A DNA stretch of 44,617 nt from a virus. The position numbers and the translations under genes are program-made. Below, piece after piece: positions 7,233 to 13,001 of this stretch. Location of the stretch: IMG/VR virus record IMGVR_UViG_3300037153_000943, positions 1-44,617 of that record. The stretch is one strand, 5' to 3'. Within the stretch, counting starts at the first letter, position 1. The number at the start of each line of letters is the position of its first letter. A model generated the notes under the pieces. That model saw only the letters and a program-made list of their open reading frames with translations, was not told where the DNA came from and searched no databases.

Positions 7233-7576
7233 TTCGTCTGGTCGAACTCTTCGACGTCGCCGTTGGGGCGGACGATCTTGCCGGTGAACAGCTTCAGCGT
7301 CTTGGCCCCCTTCTTGTCGACGGCGGACAAGGTGACGGTCAACTGGTCGCCCGGCGTCGGCTGCAGGATGTACAGCTGGCGCAGCATCAGCACCTGACCG
7401 AACGTCGCCTTGGAGTCGTCGTCGAAGGTCACCTCGACGGCGGTGCGCCCGTCGAAGTCGACCTTGCGCAGGTCGCGGATCGTGCCGCTGACGGTGTCAC
7501 CGACCTCGAGGAACTTGAAGTACTCGGCCCCCTTGGCGGCCTTCTCCAGTTCCGGGTCGGACCAGAAGTTGGACAC
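7229..7576 (-). CDS. 115-aa small replication protein, possibly OB-fold ssDNA-binding
   Basis: The GTG at 7576 has a good SD (AAGGAGACAACC). The protein opens with NFWSDPELEKAAKGAEYFKF, then a beta-rich core (VGDTVSGTIRDL, TAVEVTFDDDSKATFG, QLTVTLSAVDKKGAKTLKLF) that alternates like an OB-fold barrel, and an acidic C-terminal tail (GDVEEFDQ), the usual feature of phage ssDNA-binding proteins. Position directly upstream of polymerase in the same operon fits that role. The same frame remains open upstream and there encodes the methyltransferase motif X (GNAVPPQLL); see the methyltransferase entry. The family is not confirmed, so the function is inference. Confidence 0.6.
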   Translation of the reverse strand: MSNFWSDPELEKAAKGAEYFKFLEVGDTVSGTIRDLRKVDFDGRTAVEVTFDDDSKATFGQVLMLRQLYILQPTPGDQLTVTLSAVDKKGAKTLKLFTGKIVRPNGDVEEFDQTK

Positions 7577-8214
7577 GGTTGTCTCCTTGCTGTGGTTGTT
7601 GTTGGTGGGGAGATTGGCGGCGAGCACGACGGCGAGGAGCTGCGGCGGCACGGCGTTGCCGATCTGGACGGCGCCAGCCCGTCAGCAGCGTGCCGGCTGT
7701 GGGTCGGGTCCGGCCACTTCGGGACGACACCGTCGCTGCGGCCGATGATGAACAGGCGCTCGCGGGTCTGGGGCACTCCGAAGTCCGCCGCGTTGAGCAC
7801 GCGGTGGTCGACGTCGTAACCGAGCCCGCCCAGCTCGCCGAGGAACCAGTCGAGGTACGGGATCTGCGGCTTGAACGTCAGGCCCTTGACGTTCTCGACG
7901 GTGACCACACGGGGCCGGATCTCGCCGAGCGCCCGCAGCAGCCACGGCATGCCGTCACGCGGATCGAGGTGGCCGCGGCGGTTGCCACCGGCCGAGAACG
8001 GCTGGCACGGCGGGGAGGCATGGACGACATCGACCCGGCCAGCGAGATGGCCGAACGGGTACACCCGCAGGTCGGCGCGGATCGTGGCGTGCCCGGCGCG
8101 GACATGGGTGATGCACGAGTCGGCGTCGTGGTCGATGCCGAGCGAGGCCAGCCCGAGCGAGGCCAGTCCCTCGGAGGCGCCCCCGGCACCGCAGAACAGG
8201 TCGAGCACGAGCAC
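7429..8214 (-). CDS. C5 cytosine methyltransferase lacking its recognition domain, probably defective
   Basis: Residues 1-160 are a standard m5C methyltransferase: motif I DLFCGAGG (5-12), motif IV PPCQPFS with the catalytic Cys70, motif VI ENV (107-109) and motif VIII QTRERLFIIG (149-158). After PDPTHS (168-173) the family normally has a recognition domain of roughly 100 residues and then motifs IX-X. Here about 10-15 codons follow, then the frame changes: motif X (QIGNAVPPQLL) lies at about 7630-7670 in a different frame, the one used by the gene at 7229. The in-frame tail is therefore an out-of-frame Ser/Arg/Pro-rich sequence. This points to a deletion that removed the recognition domain and shifted frame. 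The start is a GTG one base after the stop of the nuclease gene. Confidence 0.75.
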   Translation of the reverse strand: MLVLDLFCGAGGASEGLASLGLASLGIDHDADSCITHVRAGHATIRADLRVYPFGHLAGRVDVVHASPPCQPFSAGGNRRGHLDPRDGMPWLLRALGEIRPRVVTVENVKGLTFKPQIPYLDWFLGELGGLGYDVDHRVLNAADFGVPQTRERLFIIGRSDGVVPKWPDPTHSRHAADGLAPSRSATPCRRSSSPSCSPPISPPTTTTARRQPCPTSGPTRNWRRPPRGPSTSSSSRSVTPSAARSATCARSTSTGAPPSR

Positions 8215-8215
8215 G

Positions 8216-9166
8216 TCAGAACGGATCCCGCACCGTGGTCGCCACCGGCGGTTCGTCGTGGGAACGAATCACGTCACGGCGGTTCTGCCAGTCACGTGCA
8301 GCCCGGCACAGGTTCCCGGCCATGTGCCCGAGCACCAGGTCGACGTGGTACAGGGCGGCGGTGGCGACGCCCTCCTCGATGGCGTTGCGGATGTCGAGGT
8401 GGAGGATCAGGCCGTGACGCTGCGAGATCGGCCACGGCCACTCCAGGCGCTCCTCGTGCAACCCCTCGATCCAGTACGGCACCGAATGGGAGTAGGAGGC
8501 GATCTGCACGGCGTAGCTGTGCCAGTACGCCGGGCGCCCGCCCTCCACCTTCAACCGGCCCGTCTTGACGTCCAGCACCAGCCGGGTCCCGGCCGGGATG
8601 ACCAGGTTCTCGAACGACAACGGCTCGGTCAGCTCGACGACGCGGTCCAACGTGCCGGCGAGGCGCCAGCGGTCGTCGACCACCTTCTGTTCGACGGCGA
8701 GCACGCGCAGGCCGTGGCGTTGCATGCAGGTGTCATAGACACCGATCAGGGCGTCGACCAGCTTGGTCGGCAGGCCGAGGTCCTCGCCGGCGGCGAGCAG
8801 CTCGACCGGCGACTGCTCGGCCTGGTCGAGGTATGCGGTGAGGTCGTGGAACAACGTGCCGCGCTTGGCCGCCAGGAACGCGTCGGCAGCCTTCTTGGCC
8901 TCCACCGCCAGGCCGTCGAGCTGGGTGCGGTCCGTCTCGTCGTCGGGGTCGAGCACCTCCACCCCGGCCAGGTCGATGCGGCTGGCACCGAGCAGCACCC
9001 GGCGCTCGGACCACTTCTCCAGGTTGAACCGGTTCTCCACCTGGGCACCGAACCCGCTCGGACGGCCGTACATGACACGCGCTGGCCGGCCGGCCTGGGT
9101 CAGCTTGGTTGGCGAGTTCACGAACGGGGCACCGGTCGTGGGATGTCTCTGATAGTCCTCGCTCAC
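8216..9166 (-). CDS. RecB-family PD-(D/E)XK nuclease
   Basis: In this 316-aa protein, after an N-terminal helical part, the catalytic core reads GTLDRVVEL near 155-165, then LVLDVKTG (Asp199-Val-Lys201) and, about 20 residues on, the RecB/Cas4-type QIASY motif. This is the RecB-like exonuclease signature used by phage recombination or host-DNA-processing nucleases. It has no visible four-Cys Fe-S cluster, so it is closer to RecB-type phage exonucleases than to Cas4. The GTG start (9166) overlaps the stop of the small zinc protein upstream. Its place between replication genes suggests recombination or DNA end processing. Confidence 0.75.
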   Translation of the reverse strand: MSEDYQRHPTTGAPFVNSPTKLTQAGRPARVMYGRPSGFGAQVENRFNLEKWSERRVLLGASRIDLAGVEVLDPDDETDRTQLDGLAVEAKKAADAFLAAKRGTLFHDLTAYLDQAEQSPVELLAAGEDLGLPTKLVDALIGVYDTCMQRHGLRVLAVEQKVVDDRWRLAGTLDRVVELTEPLSFENLVIPAGTRLVLDVKTGRLKVEGGRPAYWHSYAVQIASYSHSVPYWIEGLHEERLEWPWPISQRHGLILHLDIRNAIEEGVATAALYHVDLVLGHMAGNLCRAARDWQNRRDVIRSHDEPPVATTVRDPF

Positions 9167-9294
9167 GACGACACGCCCCGGCACCACGAGCACCACAGCT
9201 CGGGTTCGGCGAGCTCGACCAGCTCGAGGTCGTCGACGGGGACCAGCTGGCGGCAGCTGTCGCAGACGATCACGTCGATCCGCTCGGCGCTCAC
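9163..9294 (-). CDS. 43-aa zinc-ribbon mini protein
   Basis: The GTG at 9294 overlaps the previous stop (GTGA) and its stop overlaps the nuclease start. The sequence contains two CxxC knuckles, CDSC and CSWC, about 24 residues apart, typical of a minimal zinc ribbon. Acidic residues between them (DDLELVELAEPE) make a general nucleic-acid binder less likely than a protein adaptor. Function unknown. Confidence 0.6.
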   Translation of the reverse strand: MSAERIDVIVCDSCRQLVPVDDLELVELAEPELWCSWCRGVSS

Positions 9295-9383
9295 CGCCCA
9301 CACCGCCCTGCACCCGCGATCACCGCGACGGTCCCGGCTGGCCTGGCTGTGGTGGCGGGCCAGGCGTCTGGCACGACGGTCAT
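9291..9383 (-). CDS. 30-aa bridging mini-ORF
   Basis: The ATG at 9383 overlaps the stop of the transglycosylase gene, and its stop overlaps the GTG of the zinc-ribbon gene, so it exactly bridges two coupled genes. The product (beginning MTVVPDAWPATTARPAGTVA) has no recognisable domain. It may be a real peptide or a spacer kept open to carry ribosomes across the gap. Confidence 0.4.
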   Translation of the reverse strand: MTVVPDAWPATTARPAGTVAVIAGAGRCGR

Positions 9384-9823
9384 GACCACGGCGCCATCCC
9401 CATCCGCCGGTAGGCGGCTGCGGCGCAACGCACGTTGACCTCGGCGTCGGTGATGTTGGCGAGCGTCGCCCCACACCACCGATGCCAGGTGGCGGCCAGC
9501 GAGCCCTTGAGGTTGATGCCCAACAGGCCGCCGCCGGAGTCGGTGCGGTTGATCACGAACACGTCGTGACGGCAGCCCGACTCGCGCCAGGCGATCGCCT
9601 TGAACGTCGCCGCCGGCAGGCCATGGGCCTCGAACAGCGGGACATAGCTGGCGCAGTCGCCCGGGGTGGGCGCGCGATCTGTCGCGCGGTCGGCGAGCTG
9701 GTGGGCGAAGGCTTCGGCGGCGGCCGGGTCCTTGGCATGCCAGGCGTCCCACGCGGCCCGCTCCCCAGGTGTGCAGCCGCACAGGGCGGCGAGCGAGACG
9801 ACGGTGGCGGCGAGCCGGTTCAC
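9380..9823 (-). CDS. Lipoprotein-type lysozyme-like / lytic transglycosylase domain protein
   Basis: In this 147-aa protein the N-terminus (MNRLAATVVSLAALCGC) is a signal peptide with a lipobox LCGC, giving lipid attachment at Cys17. After a helical linker, a lysozyme-like core appears: IAWRESGC with the catalytic-type Glu81, then GGGLLGINL (98-103) corresponding to the conserved GLxQI segment, and Trp113. This would be an exported, membrane-tethered peptidoglycan enzyme or binder. It lies in the early replication operon, well away from the virion transglycosylase (29572) and the endolysin (16063), which suggests a role in the infected or lysogenic cell such as cell-wall change or superinfection exclusion. 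That role is inference. Confidence 0.65.
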   Translation of the reverse strand: MNRLAATVVSLAALCGCTPGERAAWDAWHAKDPAAAEAFAHQLADRATDRAPTPGDCASYVPLFEAHGLPAATFKAIAWRESGCRHDVFVINRTDSGGGLLGINLKGSLAATWHRWCGATLANITDAEVNVRCAAAAYRRMGMAPWS

Positions 9824-10032
9824 GACGCCACCGATCGCTGTTCGGCGAGTTCGGCGCGACGGCGCAGCAGCTCGGGGCCACAGCGGGTGATCAGCTTCCA
9901 GCAGCGGCGGCACTCGTAGCCGCCGAACAGCTCAACGCGTCGGGGCACCGGGTCGGCGCACTGGCAGATCAACTGCCCGGCCTCGCGCCAGACCGCCATC
10001 TGATGGTCGGACGGACGGTGGTGGTCGCTCAC
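9820..10032 (-). CDS. 70-aa zinc-finger-like early protein
   Basis: The GTG at 10032 and the stop at 9820 both form 4-nt overlaps with neighbours. The sequence contains LICQC and, 16 residues on, ECRRCW and a further Cys in ITRCG, enough for one zinc site. The His-rich N-terminus (SDHHRPSDH) and Arg-rich C-terminus suggest nucleic-acid contact. Specific function unknown. Confidence 0.6.
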   Translation of the reverse strand: MSDHHRPSDHQMAVWREAGQLICQCADPVPRRVELFGGYECRRCWKLITRCGPELLRRRAELAEQRSVAS

Positions 10033-10241
10033 GACGCCCGCTCGAGGTAGTCGAGCAGGTCACGGCGGCGGACCCGACGGAGATGGCCGACCAACACGTA
10101 GGGGAGCTCGCCGCGGTTCATCAGCCGGTACACGCCGGCACGGTGGATGGAGCAGAACTCGGCCACCTCGGCGACGCTCATCAGCCTGTCGCCGGGGCGG
10201 CGAGCCTCCGGGGCGAGATCATCGGGCGGTTGATCCGACAT
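10029..10241 (-). CDS. Excisionase-like / MerR-type helix-turn-helix DNA-binding protein
   Basis: In this 70-aa protein the core LMSVAEVAEFCSIHRAGVYR, then MNRGELPYVLVGH, and LRRVRRRDLLDYLERAS is the winged helix-turn-helix pattern of the HTH_17/excisionase group: helix, turn, recognition helix with Arg-x-x-Val-Tyr-Arg, a short hairpin and a basic DLLDYL helix. The ATG at 10241 has a strong SD (AGGAGG). It is the first gene of the leftward replication operon, expressed from the promoter candidate at 10280-10308. It may act as the integrase's directionality factor, as a transcription regulator, or both. Confidence 0.75.
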   Translation of the reverse strand: MSDQPPDDLAPEARRPGDRLMSVAEVAEFCSIHRAGVYRLMNRGELPYVLVGHLRRVRRRDLLDYLERAS

Positions 10242-10279
10242 GTCCCCTCCTGTGCCGTGAACGACCTGGAACACGGGAC

Positions 10280-10308
10280 ACCATAGCACAGCGGGTCAAC
10301 GTGCCGCA
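10280..10308 (-). promoter_or_regulatory. Candidate leftward early promoter
   Basis: On the minus strand TATGGT (10285-10280) is a good -10 with a 17-bp spacer to a poor -35 (TGCGGC), which overlaps a TGCGGCAC operator-like site. It would start transcripts about 30 nt upstream of the excisionase-like gene. Weak -35 elements are usual in GC-rich actinobacteria. Confidence 0.4.
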
Positions 10309-10319
10309 CGGTGCCGCAT
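10302..10319. promoter_or_regulatory. Tandem operator-like sites TGCCGCAC / TGCCGCAT
   Basis: Two copies of TGCCGCA lie one helical turn apart (10302-10309 and 10312-10319). The same word is at 10472-10479 in front of the XRE gene, where it is half of an inverted repeat. Position over the leftward -35 region suggests repressor binding. Confidence 0.45.
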
Positions 10320-10336
10320 CGTGATCAGTTCAGCCA

Positions 10337-10365
10337 TTGCGCGGTGAGGCATCGTGTAGCAAGAT
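10337..10365 (+). promoter_or_regulatory. Candidate rightward promoter
   Basis: TTGCGC (10337-10342), 17-bp spacer, CAAGAT (10360-10365). It faces the XRE/SLOG pair and is back-to-back with the leftward promoter. The match is moderate; the following 125 nt contain no supported gene and would be a leader. Confidence 0.3.
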
Positions 10366-10471
10366 GACAAGTGACCCTCACGTTGGGCGGGGGACAGTCA
10401 GAGGGATCGGGGGTGCGAGCGACGAGATGTCACCTGACCGTTGCACGAGCGCCGGCAGACAGTCGTTGATA

Positions 10472-10508
10472 TGCCGCACCATGTTGCGTAATGTCGCGTG
10501 GTGTGGCA
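10472..10508. promoter_or_regulatory. Inverted repeat TGCCGCACCA / TGGTGTGGCA
   Basis: Ten-base arms (10472-10481, 10499-10508; one mismatch) are separated by 17 nt and end just before the XRE gene start. CGCACCATGTTGC within it (10475-10487) recurs exactly at 43490-43502, upstream of the other rightward operon. It is a good candidate for autoregulation. Confidence 0.5.
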
Positions 10509-10514
10509 GCCACG

Positions 10515-10694
10515 ATGACAATCGGACAGATCGTCGAACAACGTCGTCTCGACCTCGGCCTGACCAAAGCAGCGGCGGCCCGACGCGCCGGGGTGTCCCG
10601 CGGCACCTGGCACGAACTCGAGAGCGGCCACCGTCCGAACATGCAGCCCGACACGATGCACCAGATCGATGTTGCAGACCAGGAGGCATCATGA
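10515..10694 (+). CDS. XRE-family helix-turn-helix regulator (Cro/CI-like)
   Basis: In this 59-aa protein, IGQIVEQRRLDLGLTKAAAA, then RRAGVSRGTWHELESGHRP, is a textbook XRE/lambda-repressor-like HTH (helix 2-turn-helix 3 then a conserved Glu/Ser-Gly-Arg/His). There is no dimerisation or peptidase domain, so it is more Cro-like or a minimal immunity repressor. The ATG at 10515 is chosen; an ATG at 10491 in the same frame would add eight residues but lies inside the operator-like inverted repeat. No clear SD precedes it, so translation may be leaderless. Its stop overlaps the SLOG gene start (ATGA). Confidence 0.7.
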   Translation: MTIGQIVEQRRLDLGLTKAAAARRAGVSRGTWHELESGHRPNMQPDTMHQIDVADQEAS

Positions 10695-11170
10695 CGGTGA
10701 TCGGCTTCACGGGCACGAGGGAAGGCCTCACTCGGGCGCAGGACGACGTGCTGGACGAGTGGGCCAACTTGGGCGAGTTCGGTGACGTCAATCATCACGG
10801 CGACTGCGTTGGCGCAGACGCCGAGTTCGACTACTTCGCCCGCCGTTACGGCGGCAGGGTCGTCATCCATCCACCGACCGATCCGAAGTTGAGGGCCTTC
10901 TGCTACGAGAAGGACTACGGCTGGGCTGATGACGTCACGCTGCTCCCCGAGAAGCCCTACTTGGAGCGGAACAGAGACATCGTGGACGCCTGCGACCTGC
11001 TGATCGCCTGCCCGAAGCAGGAACGGACGTCGGCCCTCGGCGGCGACATGGCAGATACCCACCTGGCGCTCGCCCCAGGTGGTACCTGGGACACGATCCG
11101 CTACGCCCAGAAGGTCGGCAAGCCAGTGAGCATCATCTGGCCTGACGGCAGCGTGACCGAGATTAGCTGA
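10691..11170 (+). CDS. SLOG-family (YpsA/DprA-like Rossmann) nucleotide-binding protein
   Basis: In this 159-aa protein, GFTGTREGLT (5-14), HHGDCVGADAEFD (about 36-48), VVIHPP, the PEKPYLERNRDIVDACDLLI segment and PGGTWDTIRYAQKVGKPVSI match the small Rossmann-like SLOG/YpsA group, which binds nucleotides or nucleotide-derived ligands. Such genes are frequent in actinobacterial phages and in defence or stress contexts, but their substrates are unclear. The ATG at 10691 has SD AGGAGG and overlaps the XRE stop; the long upstream open frame is rejected because it covers the control region and the XRE gene. Its 3' end overlaps the convergent gene by 8 nt with no terminator. Confidence 0.78.
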   Translation: MTVIGFTGTREGLTRAQDDVLDEWANLGEFGDVNHHGDCVGADAEFDYFARRYGGRVVIHPPTDPKLRAFCYEKDYGWADDVTLLPEKPYLERNRDIVDACDLLIACPKQERTSALGGDMADTHLALAPGGTWDTIRYAQKVGKPVSIIWPDGSVTEIS

Positions 11171-11897
11171 TCTCGATGTTATCCCAGTGCCATGTGACGT
11201 GGCTGGCGTCATAGCCAGCACGCTTTGGCGGGTTGTACATCACGTCTTGGAAGATCACCTTCACCTCACCTGAAGGGATCGCCTCAGGCAGCACGAACGT
11301 GCTGATCCCGCCCTCGGGGCGCTCAACGGTGAGGGTGGCGCCGCCACCTGCACGGTTCTCCACACAGTGCGTATAGCGGGGCGCCCTGTCATCGGTGACG
11401 TGAGCCTCGCCGTCTGAGAACGTGACGTTTCCGTTGACGATCTGATGCTGGGTGCCACGGAAGTCCTTGATGCCCCAAGCGGGCAGGCCCTTCAGGTTGA
11501 AGTCGCCCTGGTCGAAATCCTCCACCACGTAGTCGAGACGTGGGGCGTGCTGGCGGTACAGGTCGGCTGAGACGACCGTCAGGTCGGTCCACTTTCCGCC
11601 GCCTTCATCGGTGGCGTTGACGTCGAAGCAGATGCGGTTCACGTCAGTGAACGTCTGCTTCGGTGAGAACGACATGATGGCGTAGCCAGTCGTGTCGAAC
11701 GCCGACATGACGTGCCCCGCAGCAGGGTTGCCGCCAGGCAGGCACTGGTAGAAGAACTTCGAGGTGTCCCCGTCTGCGACATCGAGGTCGCGCTTCGTCT
11801 GGTTCGGGTTGCCGCAGCTCATGTCGTGGTCGCCGTGAACGACCGCTGGGGTGTCACCACCCTGACGCAGATAGGCGTCGGTGCGGTTGCCGTTCAT
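11163..11897 (-). CDS. Moron-like gene: secreted-type beta-sandwich protein fragment
   Basis: This 244-aa product opposes all neighbours. It reads as a beta-rich, Trp/Asp/Asn-rich extracellular-type domain (VVHGDHDMSCGNP, HVMSAFDTTGYAIMSFSP, WTDLTVVSADLYRQ, and a final SHVTWHWDNIEI). I associate this with large actinobacterial secreted hypothetical proteins having a concanavalin- or galactose-binding-like fold (recollection, not searched). No signal peptide is visible, and the N-terminus begins abruptly, so it may be a 3' fragment of a longer gene. Base composition is less GC-rich than the replication operon. These points suggest recent acquisition. Confidence 0.5.
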   Translation of the reverse strand: MNGNRTDAYLRQGGDTPAVVHGDHDMSCGNPNQTKRDLDVADGDTSKFFYQCLPGGNPAAGHVMSAFDTTGYAIMSFSPKQTFTDVNRICFDVNATDEGGGKWTDLTVVSADLYRQHAPRLDYVVEDFDQGDFNLKGLPAWGIKDFRGTQHQIVNGNVTFSDGEAHVTDDRAPRYTHCVENRAGGGATLTVERPEGGISTFVLPEAIPSGEVKVIFQDVMYNPPKRAGYDASHVTWHWDNIEIS

Positions 11898-11961
11898 GCG
11901 CTCGGGCTGAACCCGTCTGCGCCTTAGCCTCCACACACCGACGAGTTGAGGACAATGTTCG

Positions 11962-12425
11962 ATGGCTGAGGTGAAGGCGAACAAGTTCGTCCGCTACGAG
12001 GCGGACGTCGAAGAGCCCTGGAGTGGCCGCGCGGGCGCCTCCGCGGACTGGTCCGGCCGTTCGACGCCGACCTCGTCGTCGACGACCCGACCGAGGGAGG
12101 AGGGGTCATCGTCACCGAGGTCAAGATGGGTTACGACCTTCTGCGGGCAGACAGCACCGTCATCCGACAACAGCTTCTGGCGTTCGCCACGGCGGCACCG
12201 ATCGATCGGGTGACAGACGTCATGCGGTTCATCGACAAGGGCAATGTCACTGATGAGCCGTCGATTCGGGCTGAACTTCAGGGTCTTCGGGCAGAGATCG
12301 AGGAGCTCAGGGCCATGATCTCTCGGAGCAATACAGGGGATGAGCGTAGAAGAACTGGCAGAGCAGGTCGAACTGCTCCACGTAACGATGATGTTCCTAT
12401 TCGGTCAGTTAAGACCAGTCCTTAA
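11962..12425 (+). pseudogene. Frameshifted small gene (two-frame coding continuity)
   Basis: The ATG at 11962 has SD TTGAGGA and opens MAEVKANKFVRYEADVEE. At about 12015-12020 (GAAGAGCCCTGG) coding sense moves to the -1 frame, which continues LEWPRGRLRGLVRPFDADLV, DDPTEGGGVIVTEVKMGYDL and a helical part to 12425, with a coiled-coil-like stretch (IRAELQGLRAEIEELRAMI). Frame 1 beyond this point becomes Ser/Arg/Pro-rich and ends at 12213. One missing C in the CCC run, or -1 slippage on it, would restore a single protein of about 150 residues. The last 86 nt overlap the next gene out of frame. No family recognised; it may be an active two-frame gene, a decayed gene or an assembly error. Confidence 0.55.
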
Positions 12426-12567
12426 TGGTTACCCAGCCCTTCTCACCGAGGTTGATACCCTCGGGGATGAGATCGAGGAGCTGAAGTCCCGCCTGGAGAC
12501 CACCGAAGGTCATCCGTCACCGACATTGATGAGCGCCAGGGGATCAGTAGGACAGCGCCATGTCTGA
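12340..12567 (+). CDS. 75-aa coiled-coil protein
   Basis: It starts at ATG 12340 (preceded by CAGGGG). The sequence MSVEELAEQVELLHVTMMFL has a Leu/Met-rich helix, and a second helix (LTEVDTLGDEIEELKSRLET) has clear heptads; the final 20 residues are unstructured. Codon use is less GC-biased than in the surrounding phage genes (for example the run around 12395-12430). Its stop overlaps the start of the next gene by 8 nt. No family recognised. Confidence 0.55.
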   Translation: MSVEELAEQVELLHVTMMFLFGQLRPVLNGYPALLTEVDTLGDEIEELKSRLETTEGHPSPTLMSARGSVGQRHV

Positions 12568-12943
12568 CCCTGCTGTGGAACCGCCGCCCGATTCCAGCGG
12601 TGTCTGCCCGCACTGTTCGCACCCCGTCTCCGGCAATGAACGGATCGCACCCAACGGAGCGCGGGACTGCCCACAGTGTCTGTGCCCCGACCATCGGAGG
12701 CCCGACCCCACTATGGAACCGCCGACCGATTCCGCGATGAGACTGGGCGCCGTGCCCGCCGGTATCTACCCTGCCACCCTCGCCCTGCTCGTCGCCCGCG
12801 GCTGTCCCGACGACCTGCTGCAAGACGCCTACGACTGGTTGGCCCGCCAGTTGCCCGGCGCCACCGTCGCCCACGCCCTGACGCAGATCGACCAGGCGAT
12901 CACCGTCGCCCGCAGCATGCACGCCGAGGACGACGATGCCTGA
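12560..12943 (+). CDS. 127-aa two-part protein with zinc knuckles and two MEPPxDS tags
   Basis: The ATG at 12560 follows GGACAG. The N-terminal part is a compact zinc-ribbon-like unit (CPHC, then 20 residues on CPQCLC). It is preceded by repeat copy R1 (encoding VEPPPDS, residues 6-12) and followed by copy R2 (MEPPTDS, residues 52-58). After R2 comes a separate helical domain (LLVARGCPDDLLQDAYDWLA, QIDQAITVARSMH). Because the repeat marks gene starts elsewhere in this cluster, this reading frame looks like two small genes fused across an R2 junction. An internal start at ATG 12736 could still release the second half alone. Function unknown. Confidence 0.65.
   Translation: MSDPAVEPPPDSSGVCPHCSHPVSGNERIAPNGARDCPQCLCPDHRRPDPTMEPPTDSAMRLGAVPAGIYPATLALLVARGCPDDLLQDAYDWLARQLPGATVAHALTQIDQAITVARSMHAEDDDA
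12575..12595 (+). repeat. In-frame start repeat, copy R1
   Basis: GTGGAACCGCCGCCCGATTCC, codons 6-12 of the gene at 12560 (VEPPPDS). Consensus core: GGAACCGCCGNCCGATTCC, with imperfect dyad symmetry GGAA-n-CG-n5-CG-n-TTCC. Confidence 0.8.
12713..12733 (+). repeat. In-frame start repeat, copy R2
   Basis: ATG followed by GAACCGCCGACCGATTCC, encoding MEPPTDS in the middle of the gene at 12560. It matches R1 and R4/R5 at all but one or two positions and is followed by GCGATGA, as in R3. Confidence 0.8.
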
Positions 12944-13001
12944 GCGCGCTATGGAACCGCCGTTCAATACCGCCGCGATGATCGGAGACAGCGATGGCTA
13001 A
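12936..13001 (+). CDS. 21-aa bridging mini-ORF made mostly of repeat R3
   Basis: Its ATG overlaps the stop of the preceding gene (ATGCCTGA), and its last codons overlap the start of the next gene at 12994, so it carries translation across the gap. Residues 6-12 are the diverged repeat copy MEPPFNT. Very short, with no independent fold; it could be a leader peptide or a relic of a gene start. Confidence 0.4.
   Translation: MPERAMEPPFNTAAMIGDSDG
12951..12971 (+). repeat. In-frame start repeat, copy R3 (diverged)
   Basis: ATG followed by GAACCGCCGTTCAATACC, encoding MEPPFNT. It shares the following CGCGATGATCG with R4 (CGCGACGATCG), so the repeated unit extends to about 35 bp in these two copies. 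Confidence 0.75.

Noticed and set aside
8216-9166. Cas4 or a CRISPR-associated nuclease.
   Set aside because: It has the RecB-type DVK...QIASY core but no Cys cluster for an iron-sulfur centre, and there is no CRISPR array in the window.
10337-10690. N-terminal extension of the SLOG gene from 10337.
   Set aside because: It would run through the control region and the whole XRE gene in another frame; ATG 10691 has an AGGAGG and a 4-nt overlap.
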